From: Cryptomeria japonica
Taxonomy: Eukaryota; Streptophyta; Pinopsida; Cupressales; Cupressaceae
DNA length: 64,000 bases
Assembly (NCBI RefSeq): GCF_030272615.1
Contig: NC_081412.1
Location: 548,174,488-548,238,487 of the forward strand
Reading direction: 5' to 3'
This document shows positions 50,905 through 61,424 of this stretch, in pieces (the first letter of the stretch is position 1; the number at the start of each line of letters is the position of its first letter). The notes under the pieces are model-generated. The model was not told where the DNA came from and searched no databases. It worked only from the letters and a program-made list of their open reading frames with translations. Both the position numbers and the translations under genes were made by a program.

Positions 50905-51849
50905 CTACTTCCTCTTATGCTTATTTCTGGTCTGGGTGTGAACTTTAAATTTCTTTTTCAGCGACCCTTGAGGGTTCTCCTTCTCTGAGTCTTCAGAGAC
51001 CTCCTCCTCCAAGGAAAGGCTAATCTGGAGGATTCTGCCTTTAGGTTTTTTTTCCTTAGAGGAAGAAGGTCTTGTTTTAATGTGTTTCCTCTTCTTTCTA
51101 GTTTCATAATCCGAAACATCCATTCTCTCCTCAGAATCACTTGATGGTTCACTGCCAGTCTCCTCATCCATTGAAAAGGTAGAGTCAGACCCATCCTCCT
51201 CAGACTCTATAGAGGGCTGCATGCGGGCAATTTGATTGGCCTTGAGATGGTCATAAATAAGGACCATTAAGCCTTGGTGCATAGCAGTGTCCCCCATAGA
51301 GTTCTCTTTGTAGGCCTTAATAGTGGCATTCATTGAGAAGAGCAGAAAATAAGGAAAATTAACCTTCTCATCATGCCTAAAATAATTTAGCAAGACGAAG
51401 TGGTAACCATAAACTTTTGTAAACGTACCATCTAAAGTAATGTAGTGCATTAAAACAAAAAGGACATCCCACCAGGGTTTAACAAAAGCCCTAGGTGGGT
51501 AGTAAGTTTTACTTAACTTCACCAGGTGTTTTTTATCCTTCTTGATTTTTGGATATCTGTTGATGACCTCCTTATTGACTTTCCTGTCTCTATAGAAGTT
51601 GCATCCTTCCCTTTTGAGGCCTGTGGCTTGGGCAATAAGGTCTTCATCAATTTCAACAGTCTGGTCTCCCATTTTCAGCATACCCTTTCTCCAATTTTTG
51701 CAGAAAAAGCTGGTAACCGTGCCATCCCATCCGTGGAGTCTCTCCATGAATTTTGAAAAACCACCCTTCTGTAGGATACTCCAGACCTCCTCCTTCTGTT
51801 TCCATTCTTTGTAGCTGCTTGGTTCATATCACCTCTTGTTACCACCCAT
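50905..51849 (-). pseudogene. Extra LINE ORF: plant transposon-protein-like domain plus acidic/basic tail
   Basis: The start MGGNKR at 51849 is followed by a TGA at codon 7, then YEPSSYKEWKQKEEVW and a 280-codon open frame. The N-terminal part contains ILQKGGFSKFMERLHGWDG, VEIDEDLIAQATGLKREG, FVKPWWDVLFVLMHYITLDG and a hydrophobic block FPYFLLFSMNATIKAY. The order W/F...xIxxxxI..xTGLxxxG, then a charged linker, then a hydrophobic helix block resembles the N-terminal ~300 residues of ORF2 in A, B and C (ITKEVVRAVTGLPSTS in C). The tail has an acidic Ser/Glu stretch and a Lys/Arg-rich stretch. It is not a usual LINE protein. Function unknown; homology to ORF2 is inferred from motif order. Confidence 0.55.
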
Positions 51850-52027
51850 GTTTTCATTGTTAAGAGTCAAATTTTGAAACTTGCAGAACGATTTAGCCAA
51901 AAAGCTTATCGGAACTATCAAATTAACCTAGAAAGCGTGGGAATTGATGAAAAGAGTATTATGATAAATGATGCTCTCATTATTATAATAACTCAAAGTA
52001 CTCCTATTAGACCTTTTAATTATTATT

Positions 52028-53008
52028 CTATCCATCAAAAATCTTTGGAGTGCTTCTATATCGGTCCTTGAAAATGATTAGTTTGACATTTTCAGGGAGT
52101 ACTTGTTCTCCCGTCCACGTAATCATTTCCTCCTTGTTAACTGCCAAATTAGCAGCCCAGTCAGCAGAGCCATTGGCCTCACGGTAGATATGGGATATGT
52201 AACATTTTTTAAAAGTGCTAATAAGGTCTTTAGCGGCTTCAATGATATTGTTGATAGACCATGAGGGCTTTGAGGTCCCCTTAAGACATTTAATGATGTT
52301 GTTTGAGTCCCCTTCAAGCCATAAGTAAGGGCAATTCCATTTTTTAGCAAGGATTAAACCTTGGAGAGCTGCCATAGCTTCAACTTTATGGTTTGTTTGG
52401 CTTCCAATAGGGACAACAACCATTTCCTTGCAAATTCCTTTATCATCCCTAAGAATAGCTCCACAACTTGTAGGGCCCGGGTTACCTTTTGTAGCACCAT
52501 CAAATTTAACTTTGAACCCACCATAAGGGGGGGTTTTCCATATAGCTTCAAGTCTTTTATTTTGTTTGGGGTCAGAACTATCAGCAATCTTCAAATTCCA
52601 TGAACTTAAAATATTTGATTCCAGTGGGTTGTTCGAGAAGCAGGGACCCTCAATGATCCCAATATTTTCCACAATCATCCATTTTATTTTCTGGAACACA
52701 ATGTCTTGATTAAGGGATAGGTCCCTGAAGATACGATTGTTTCTTTCTTTCCATAGTCCCCACAGGATGTGAGGGAGAGATAGCTGCCACAGAGATCTCA
52801 AGAAGGAGTTAGTCCAATGAAAATTCCAGGAGGAAAATAGTTCACTGATAGTGTTAGGAAATACGCAATCAATGCTAAAACTCTTAAGAAATCTTTCCCA
52901 GATTGAGGAAGAATAGGAATAGTGAATGGCCAGGTGGTCCATAGACTCTTCCTCCTGGAGACATAGAGCACATCTATTAGGGAAGGTGAAGCCTCTGCTC
53001 TTGAGGTT
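52028..53008 (-). pseudogene. LINE ORF2 C-terminus: zinc-binding RT tail and RNase H
   Basis: The frame is open from the truncation point (NLKSRGFTFPNRCALC) to a stop at 52028. The RT-associated zinc motif reads CALC...MDHLAIHYSYS, with the last expected Cys lost to Ser or Tyr. From the internal Met at 52942, the RNase H domain spans residues ~140-270 with all four catalytic acids: D148 (KVKFDGA), E188 (KVEAMAA), D212 (LEGDS) and D261 (REANGSADWAA). The RT palm, endonuclease and ORF1 are missing because of 5' truncation. The domain order is that of plant L1-clade LINEs with a cellular-type RNase H. It is inserted in element D. Confidence 0.9.
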
Positions 53009-53026
53009 GTCTAGCTAGGTATTGTT

Positions 53027-53596
53027 GTCATTGAGATAGTTGGATGATAAAATCTTGATCACTTGGTTTGATACTCCCATAATCTTGTTGGATGAAAGTC
53101 TTGTCTAAGATAGTTGAAAAGTTAATAACCACCTCAAAAAGTGCTTTGTTGGATTTGTAAACTTCTCCACTCTATGATTCATTTGTTTGAACTAATTTTT
53201 GAGTTGGTTGATTGATATTTTTGCAAGATGTTTTAGCATTTGTGACAAGAATACATAGCACACATGAAGACAATGGCCATCCTAATGCTAAACATTGAGT
53301 GTATGTTCTTTTGAGGATGTGTTCAAATCCCTGATGTTTTCACTGGTTTGGATACAAATAAGACACACCAAGTAGACTCTTTATTGGAGGGTCATTGACA
53401 ATATCATAGCCCACTAGTCTCGATACTCCATCAACTCAAACAACCTTGTCACCCCCTAGAGGATGCCCATTTTTTTGCCTTTTTCTAGAAAATAACCCAA
53501 AGTGAATTTCTTAACAACTGGGTAGTTATCTTGGGAGATATATGGTGAGTAATCTTGGGGGCAGATTCTTCCCCACCCTTGCACTATGATATTGCT
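53027..53596 (-). other. Segment of element D between the LINE and element C
   Basis: No ORF of note. It joins 49966 and 60364 once the LINE and element C are removed. Composition matches the rest of D. Confidence 0.45.
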
Positions 53597-53601
53597 AATT
53601 T

Positions 53602-54382
53602 TTTTAGGATTCCCAAAGATACTGAGAGGGGGGGGGGTGAATTAGTCTCAGTATCTAACTGGTTATTGGATTTTTTGAACTTATTAAATGAATTACATTC
53701 CAAAATAATGTACCGGTAAACAAGAATTAATGTAGTAAATAAGAATAGTAAACACAACATAGAAAGAACACCATAACACAATATTTTGGGCGAGGAAATT
53801 CGGTGTGGGAAAAACCTCGGTGGGATTTGTGACCCACAATATTCTCTCACTGGCCAATAAGTGAATATTACTACAAAAGATGGGGCCTGCACATGCAGGA
53901 AGGCTCACTGCCTAGAGCTCACTGCTCAATTACAAAGGAAGTCTCACTGACTTACAAAAGTGGATTATAGAAATCCAAAGTGATGTACTGCTACAAAAAG
54001 CATCTGCTATGCCAGATTCAGTACCAGTTTAAGCTCTTACAATAATCATAAACCTTACATCAATATTTGCTCATCATATCCATCTACCATGTCCTTACTT
54101 ACACCTTAAAAAGATCCTACAAGATCTCATACTTATATGAGTCTTATTTACAATATGCCATGTCGGCTTACAAAAGATATTAGAATTAAATACATTAAGC
54201 AATAAACAAAATCCTGTCAGCCAGAGTGCTGGTAATCAATCTTTTCACTGTCGGTGAACTTTATGCCAGTGTAGAGTGTGCCGATGCTGGTGCCTGCCGG
54301 TGTCATAAGATTGCAAGGTTGCCATCAATGACAATACCTTCAATCACCTACAATTTCTCATTGGAGTGTGCATATGCCAACA
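53602..54382 (-). repeat. 3' LTR of element C
   Basis: It aligns with 59585-60358 end to end. On the minus strand it starts TGTTGGCATATGCACACTCC. The G-run at 53628-53637 is 10 bases long, against 11 in the partner. Confidence 0.93.
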
Positions 54383-54386
54383 ATAT

Positions 54387-54394
54387 CCCCCTTT
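54387..54394 (-). other. Polypurine tract of element C
   Basis: On the minus strand AAAGGGGGATAT lies directly before the 3' LTR. A second copy of the surrounding words (caatgccaaagggggagtag, minus) sits at 54556-54578. Confidence 0.75.
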
Positions 54395-54617
54395 GGCATT
54401 GATGACAACACTCATGAGAAAAAGCCCAAAAAAGTGTATCCAAAAAGTGTTGTCCAAAAACAATCTTACCAAAACTGTGTTACCAAAATCCCTGAGCAGA
54501 TGATCTCTTTTGTCATATATTTTTCTACTCCTTATTCCTTTTTCTCATCCTCTACTACTCCCCCTTTGGCATCAATGACAAAGGCTATCATTAAATGTCA
54601 ATTGAGTGTAGTTCCGG

Positions 54618-57600
54618 TCAAGATGCCTGTAACCGGTGGGTTACAATCTGATAAAGATCTGCTAATGCAAAATTTAGGCTGTTATAGAACCTCTCACTAT
54701 CTTTTAGTGCTGCTTTAGTCCTTTGGATTGTACCAGTGAGTATGTGCATTTTCTCTTCCGGTGTCTTAAGTCCTAGAACAAGAGCCTCAAAAATCTCTTT
54801 TCTCAAAGAGATGAGGATATCTAGTTTAGGACCTAGTCTACATTTTAGTTCCTTTGCCTTGAACTTTATTCTCTCCTTATCTTTTTCAAGTTTTTCAATT
54901 TTCTCTTCAAATCCTACAATTTCATGTTCTACTACCAATATGGTGTCTGATGAACCTATTAAATTATTAGTAATATCATTTATTTCCTTTTGAGCTTTGC
55001 TGATCTCTTTATCTATATCTTTTGTCAAAATGTTGGTCTTACATGTATCTCTGTACAATTTCTTGAAGTCCAAAATTGTCTTTCCTACTGTCAGTAATAA
55101 TGTGTCAATATGTTCCTTACTCTTCTTTACTGTCTCTTCAAAGAATTTTTCTTTCTCTTTATTTATTTTCTCTCTGAAGGTCTCATCATTGATCTGATCA
55201 ATTGTTAGTGGGTTGTCGGTTATGTACTTAGACAATGTGTCTAATTGACTTAAAGAATATTTATTTTCTATGTTACACTTGGGTGCAATCATCTTCAAAA
55301 TTGGAATGGTATCATCTATTGCCTTATATGCAAGTGCATTGCAATCAGTTATTTTCTTAATTGAATCAAGCAATACCTCTATTACATTTGTTGGCCAGAA
55401 TTCTATTAGTGAAGAACCAGATGATTGACCAACTACCTTAACAATTTGTAATCCATGAGTGTGAGGAACCTCTTTGCTTATGGTGACCTCTGGTAGGTCA
55501 GTTTGAGTCTGCATTTCTACAAGAAAGGGCTTTGGTTTCTCAGTTGATTCCAGTGGCACAATCTCTGTCTGAACCTTTACCTCATCCTTCTTCTCTTTTG
55601 ATTTCCTTGTGTGTACCTCAATCTATTCTCAGAGCTTTCCACTACTGGTTTCTTTGATTGTGACTCTGGGTTTTCTACCCATTTCTCTGTGTTTACCTTT
55701 GAATTGTCTACTACTGGTATCTCAATAGATTTTTCGGTGTCACCAGTTTCCAGTTGTTCAGTAGATACATTAGTATGTACACCAGTGGTATTTGCCTTTC
55801 CTGTATCCAAGGAATCAGTTACCTATTCAGTTTGTTGCTCTGTCCCAATTTCAATATTGCCAACTATATCCTTAGTATTTGTTTCAACTGTAATTTCTTC
55901 TACCAGTGGCTCAGTTTCCACATCTCTCTTATCACTTGTTTCCTTATCCACCACAATGTTGACTTCTTGTGTGTCAATATTCATTGTATACAACACTTCT
56001 AAATCAAGATTTGTGTCCTCATGTGTTGTCTCCATACTCTTTGTTGCCGGTGGTGTATCAACAGTTTGTGCTGGCGGAGTATCAAAAAAGGTGGAGGCAA
56101 GTTATCTGTTATCTTTATGCTCGGAGGACCACCTACCTTACCTTTACCCTTATCCTTGTCCTTTTGGTAGACTTTGAAAGTTTTTGGTCTTTTAAGCTCT
56201 TCTTGTTTCTCCTTCTCAACAAAGAATATATCCCACTTGTCTGCTGTTTCTTCTGATATTTCATTAACTCTACCAGCGATTAATGCTACATGTCGGTGAC
56301 TGGTTGAAAATACTGTCTGGTTTGCCTCACTTATTAGTTCATCAATTTCTTCTGTTGAGTTCACTGGGTGAACTATAAGTAGTTTCTCTATCATCTTCTT
56401 ATCCAGTTCAACAATTGCTACTCTTCCTGCTTTTAGCCTTCTATACATCTCATTGGATAAGTCATCTACAACCTCAATCAAAAATTTCTTGTAAATATCT
56501 AAGTGTAAGATAACACTGTTTTCTATGCTTTCTTTTTCCTCATTTGAAAATGTGTTATACAAATTGCTAATGTTTGATAAATTACCATCTTTAGTTATCT
56601 CATGTAGAAGATTGTCAAGTGGAGGGATAGCTTGTTTTTCTTTCTTCTTCCTTGGTGTCATCTTCTTTGCTAGAGGCCTAACTGCCTGTTGTTTCTGTCT
56701 TGTTCTCTTGGGTGTAGGAGAGGGTACCAGTGAGGGTTTTCTTTTTCTTTCTACCCTTTTGAACTCTGCCGGTATTTCACTATCAGAGGAGGTAGAAACC
56801 GGTGAAAGATGTGCTTCTGGTTGTAATCCTTCCAAGTCAATCTCCTTAATACCAGTTTTATTCAATATATCTTCTTTGATTGCTTTTGCCTGCCTTGTTC
56901 CTTTTCTAACTATTTGTTCAGTTTTCTTTATTCTTTTTTGTGATTGAATTTTGCTTTCAATTTTTTTCGCATTTCCAAATACTTTTTTTGTTGGTTCTTT
57001 GGGGGCTTCCAAGAGGACTTTTGCATAAGTTTCAATTATGTTCTCATCTGCCTCATATCCCATTTGTGTAACCCAAACTGTCCTTGGGACTACTGCCTCT
57101 ATCCAGATTTCATCTTTCTTTATTAAAAATCATATCTCCTTTTGATACTTATCAACTATAGCCTAAAATAGCCTTATCCTGGTTTTCATCCTAGCCTTTA
57201 GTGCTTGAAAATGTTCATTTATGTTCTTCTCTCTGTCATCTACCATGTTGTTTAGAATATCTAGAAGTTGTTTTCCTACCGGAATCCAAAATCCTTTCTA
57301 CCAATACTAGGAACTTCCTTGGTGATGTATAACAATAAGCATACAAGTAAGTTTCCAAATCTGAATGTCCCTTTCTTGTTCCCTTTGATTTTCTTCGGAT
57401 TGTCTATTAGTTCATCTTTTAACCATTCACATATGTCAATCTTTGCATTGTTGTTTACCATGTCATAGGCACTTTTGATACATAAGCTAGAAACAAAGTT
57501 TAATCTGTTGGCATGTGTAGCCTTGTATCCAAGAATCATGCTAATGAATTTTACATTGATATCCTTTACATCATTTACTCTCAAGGATCTCTTGTCATAG

Positions 57601-58095
57601 GTTGCGGGTCATTACAGTGTCATTAGGAACCTTTTTAGTCTTATCAGGCCTGCTACTAGTGGAAGGTAAGCCTGTCACTGCCCTAACTACCTCTTTTGTT
57701 ATCTTGTGAATGGAATCCAACCAAAAGAAATCCCCATGAACTCTTCTTAACACAATCCTTATAACATCCTTTGGAAAATCAGGGATACTAAGAATCTTCA
57801 CAAAACTTAGGGTTTCAACTATCTTATGTTCTAGTTTCACATTTCCATTAACATCATAAATTACTGTTCTATACATGTTCATAATCTCTTTAGCTCCTAG
57901 TTCTTCAATATGACACTGTATGCAAATTCTAGGATCCTCAGCATATACAACTCCTTTGGTTATTTTTGAGAATGCTCCTAGGGTATCATCTTTCTTCTCT
58001 ATTTCAAGAATACTTTTAAATACAGGCCTTGGATGCTTGACAACTTCAATTACAATAGGGTTTGCAATGAATTCAGGTGCAGAGGAGGAAGCCAT
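54618..58095 (-). pseudogene. ORF2 of element C, unknown protein of ~1,160 codons
   Basis: It starts MASSSAPEFIANPIVIEVVK at 58095 and ends HRLQAS at 54618. N-terminal blocks are EDPRICIQCHIEELGAKEI, HGDFFWLDSIHKITKEVV, TGLPSTSSRPDKTKK, LRVNDVKDINVKFISMIL, DICEWLKDELIDN and FRFGNLLVCLLLYI. A Lys/Arg/Pro-rich linker (near 56,700) precedes VILHLDIYKKFLIEVVDDL (near 56,490) and a Thr/Glu-rich stretch (near 55,700-56,000). The last open frame of 313 codons (54618-55559) includes LLDSIKKITDCNALAYKAID and a long charged coiled coil. Three or more frameshifts and a few stops break it. Element A has the same blocks; B keeps the N-terminal blocks but a different tail. No enzyme motif. Function unknown. 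Confidence 0.75.
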
Positions 58096-58508
58096 TGTTA
58101 TAAATACCTTAATCTGCCTTTAGGTATGAGTGCTTGGATGATTTGCTTCACTTCTCACAATGGATGCCTTCACTCAGGATTTTTGTGCTCTAAGTTTGAA
58201 TGCTCAGTGAATGAAAAAGAGCCAAAAACACTTGCTTTATAATGCCATTTCCTTCAACTACCACATTTAATGCCTGTCGGTTAAGTGAAACTTAACACAT
58301 CTGCCAATAAATAAGTAATTCAACTTATCACCATCAACCGAGGTTAAATTAGCATGTTTCTTTTTTCAATTTCTTGTCATACCCCCAAAAAGGTTTCTTT
58401 TCAATTAGATGAAGAATCTCCTACTGGTGGAGTGATACTTTGTTCTACTGGTGAAGGAATAGCTTCATTAACATTCATATCTGATTTTTTAATCCATTGT
58501 TTTGAAAA

Positions 58509-59513
58509 TTATTGCTTTACTTCTTCAACCTTTTCTTTACCTTTCAAACTGGGTCCTTTGTTATTTGCCGATGATGCCTTACTTCTACAAAATTTTGTAA
58601 TATGTCCAATCTTGTTACAAGCATAACAAGTCATATTGTTTTTCTGAATAGCTTTTCCATATCCTATGCCGGTATGTGTTTTGCATTGATTAGATAACTG
58701 TCCATATCTTCCACAAACATAACATCTTACATTCATTCTGCAATTTTATGAGTTATGACCAATTTTGTTGCATTTAAAACATTGACCCGTGGGTGCATTG
58801 GTGTTCTGATAGTTTCTAGATCTACACTGATTTTCTCTATGACCATACTTGTTATAGTTAAAGCATTTTCCATTGAATTTGTAAGCATTAGGTTGTCTTA
58901 CTAGTTTACTATGATCATGATTGTTTGCAGTACCAGAGCTTTCACCAACTTCAAAGCCAAGGCCATTTGTATCTCCATCAGGTTTATGATTTTTCAGCAT
59001 GTTATCAAGTTCCTCTGAACTTTTCTTGAATTTTCCTTTGTGTTGATTTGCAGCAACTAACTCATTTTCCAAGATTCCTTTCTGTCTCATGAGTTCAGTT
59101 CTGTCATTTTCTGTAAGCATCAAATCTGTCTTCAATATATCATTTTCATGACCAAGTCTTGTGTTTTCATTTCCAACATCATTTAGTCTTTTAACCAAGT
59201 CATCTTCATTCTTCTTTCTATCTTCAATGTCTTTACAAAACCTCATAGTCATATCTTGTATCTCATTCCTCATATTGTTGTTTTCTTGTCTCAATTTGTT
59301 GACAAGATCATTAAGAGTTTCTTTTTCACCATCATCACTTTGCATCTTCTTAGAAAGTTCTCTTCTTTTATTTCTAGCAATAGTGAGATTTCCCTGAAGT
59401 CCTTAAATGATTTCCTGTGCAGTCTTCAGATCATCTTCAAGTTTCATATTCTTCAACTTCTCTGCATCATAATCTGAAAGAGTTGTTTCCAATTGCTTTC
59501 TCAAGTTTTCCAT
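58509..59513 (-). pseudogene. gag-like gene of element C (coiled coil plus four CCHC knuckles)
   Basis: It starts MENLRKQLETTLSDYDAEK 58 bp inside the primer site. Residues ~1-200 are a charged coiled coil aligning to element A. The knuckles read CFNYNKYGHRENQC (second Cys lost), CFKCNKIGHNS then a stop, CYVCGRYGQLSNQC (His to Gln) and CYACNKIGHITKFC (intact). Stops at 59403 and 58746 interrupt it, so it is inactive. It ends KGKEKVEEVKQ. The gap to ORF2 is ~413 bp. Confidence 0.85.
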
Positions 59514-59570
59514 CTCTACCAGTGTCAGAATCTTCCTCAAGCTATTAGGATTTTGAAAATAGAGGACCAA

Positions 59571-59582
59571 GCTCTGATACCA
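59571..59582 (-). other. Primer-binding site (initiator-Met tRNA)
   Basis: TGGTATCAGAGC on the minus strand, 2 nt from the 5' LTR end, as in A and B. Confidence 0.95.
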
Positions 59583-59584
59583 AT

Positions 59585-60358
59585 TGTTAGGATTCCCAAA
59601 GATACTGAGAGGGGGGGGGGGTGAATCAATATCTAACCGGTTATTGGATTTTTTGAACTTATTAAATGAATTGCATTCTAAAACAGTGTATCGGTAAACA
59701 AGAATTAATGCAGTAAATAAGAACAATAAACACAACATAGAAAGAACACCATAACATAGTATTTTTGGTGAGGAAACCCGGTGTGGGGAAAACCTCGGTG
59801 GGATTTGTGACCCACAATATTCGCTCACTGGCCAATAAGTGAATATTACTACAAAAGATGGGGCCTGCACATGCAGGAAGGCTCACTGCTTAGAGCTCAC
59901 TGCTCAATTACAAAGGAAGTCTCACTGACTTACAAAAGTGGATTATATAAATCCCAAGTGATGTACTGCTACAAAAAGCATCTGCTATGCCAGATTCAGT
60001 ACCAGTTTAAGCTCTTGCAATAATCATAAACCTTACATCAATATTCACTCATCATATCCATCTACCATGTCCTTACTTACACCTTAAAAAGATCCTACAA
60101 GGTCTCATACTTATATGAGTCTTATTTATAATATGCCATGTCGACTTATAAAAGATTAAAATTAAATACATTAAGCAATAAACAAAATCCTGTCGGTCAG
60201 GGTGCCAGTAATCAATCTTTTTGCTGTCGATGAACTTTATGCCGGTGTAGAGTCTGTCGATGTCGGTGTCTGCTGGTTTCGTAAGATTGTAAGGTTGCCA
60301 TCAATGACAATATCTTCAATCACCTACAATTTCTCATTGGAGTGTGCATATGCCAACA
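59585..60358 (-). repeat. 5' LTR of element C
   Basis: It reads TGTTGGCATATGCACAC ... ATCCTAACA on the minus strand. It contains a C-tract (11) and the 'gaggaaaccc...aacctcggtggg' block (plus-strand reading) common to this LTR group. Confidence 0.93.
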
Positions 60359-60363
60359 AATTT

Positions 60364-61424
60364 ATGGCAAATGATTCGGCTCAAAGCTTCTACTTCTATG
60401 ATTTGTAATAAAGATTCCATTTGACGCAGCAAATGATAAACTCAATTAAGAAGCTTCCAAACCTTTAGAACAAAGGATTTTCACATCACAAGGATACTGG
60501 GGGAAGGCTATCAAATACACACTTCCATTGGAGGGGATTTTCACTAGCCTCCACATTGGATTATAGTGGGTTGGTAAACTTGGTGATAAAGTCATTGCTC
60601 GCTTGGGTCATACTCTTCTCACTAGCCCCCTCAAGGCTTCGAGAAGGTAGGCCCTCTAAAGATTTTAAATACTTGAAAGTAAATAAAGCATTAAAAGAGT
60701 GGGTTGGCTTTTTGGTCACCCAATTAAGGGGAGAGGATATACCTACCACCCAAGACAAAGCATACAATTTTCTTTTTAGTCCTTTCAAAGCAACTGTTTT
60801 CTAAGTCTTAATTGGAGATGTTGCTCAAATCAAACATGGTGTTTAATTTTAATCCCACAAAGTATTTTTCTTTGAACTTTGAAAAATCAAATCCTGGTCA
60901 ACAAAAGTAAATGGCGTTGTCAACAAAAAGTAAATCGCTTTGCAAAATCCAAAGGTGGCTTGTTATTTTTACTTGCAACAAAAAGGTTGATTATTCTTTT
61001 TAGCCTTTTGCAAGAAATGAAAATTTGTTGGTTATTTTTAGAGCCCAAAAAGAAGTGTGATCCTAATCTTGCAAACAATCAAAATGTGAGAGTTATTGTT
61101 CTTTTTATCCTTGCAAGAAAGAAAGATTTGATTATTTTTAAGCACCAATTGAGAATGAGGTCTCTTTTAGTTGTACCAAATGAAAATGTAGTCCTTTTTA
61201 CCTTTTGCAAAAAGAGAAAAATGAGTTCTTTTTACTAACTTAGAAAGAAAGGAAAGTAAGAAATGAAGAACTAATCTAATTCCTTTTTGAACCTAAAAAA
61301 CACTATTAGAACCTGCACAAAACTAGTTAGTAATCATCAAAGATCAATGGTGGGATAGACAAGCCTAACTTTCTAACCGGATACAAACAAACTTATTTTT
61401 TTCTCTCTGTTTTGTATGCGCTAT
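60364..61424 (-). other. 5' leader region of element D
   Basis: No gene is supported. Minus-strand text at 60,430-60,760 resembles the leader of F (62,960-63,361). At 60,880-61,220 an imperfect repeat of 'ttttgcaa...ttattttta' words gives T-rich tandem structure. The 119- and 82-aa plus-strand frames here run antisense to the element and look accidental. Confidence 0.5.

Larger units (their letters stand above)
49967..53010 (-). mobile_element. 5'-truncated LINE (L1-type) carrying an extra downstream ORF
   Basis: A 16-bp perfect duplication, ctagctaggtattgtt, lies at 49951-49966 and 53011-53026, so the whole 3,044 bp moved as one unit by target-primed insertion. In transcript order (minus) it holds the C-terminus of the LINE reverse transcriptase with zinc-knuckle and RNase H (53008-52028), an extra ORF (51849-50905), a coiled-coil continuation (to ~50160), and a T/C-rich 3' UTR ending 'ggtccttaaagcc...cttaattaatcag'. 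That 3' UTR wording is typical of plant LINEs. No poly(A) remains. Confidence 0.85.
53602..60358 (-). mobile_element. Element C: full-length pol-less LTR retrotransposon
   Basis: AATTT duplications at 53597-53601 and 60359-60363 flank LTRs of 781 and 774 bp. The outer left terminus has TT instead of TG, a point change. Order on the minus strand is 5' LTR, primer site, gag-like gene, ORF2, polypurine tract, 3' LTR, identical to element A and closely similar in both proteins. No pol domain. It is inserted in element D. Confidence 0.93.
43441..61424 (-). mobile_element. Element D: large pol-less Ty3-like (LARD-like) element, twice interrupted
   Basis: In transcript order (minus): leader 61424-60364, element C insertion, 53596-53027, LINE insertion, 49966-44897, polypurine tract, 3' LTR 44896-43441. 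The leader matches the leader of element F (62960-63361) in wording such as 'cttaattgagttta' and 'atgacccaa...ccaacccacta'. About 6.7 kb of own internal sequence holds no recognisable gag or pol. The 5' LTR is absent: at 61425 the LTR of F begins instead, in the opposite orientation. Confidence 0.55.

Noticed and set aside
60879-61238. 119-aa plus-strand ORF
   Set aside because: It arises from the T-rich imperfect repeat in the leader of D and is antisense to the element.
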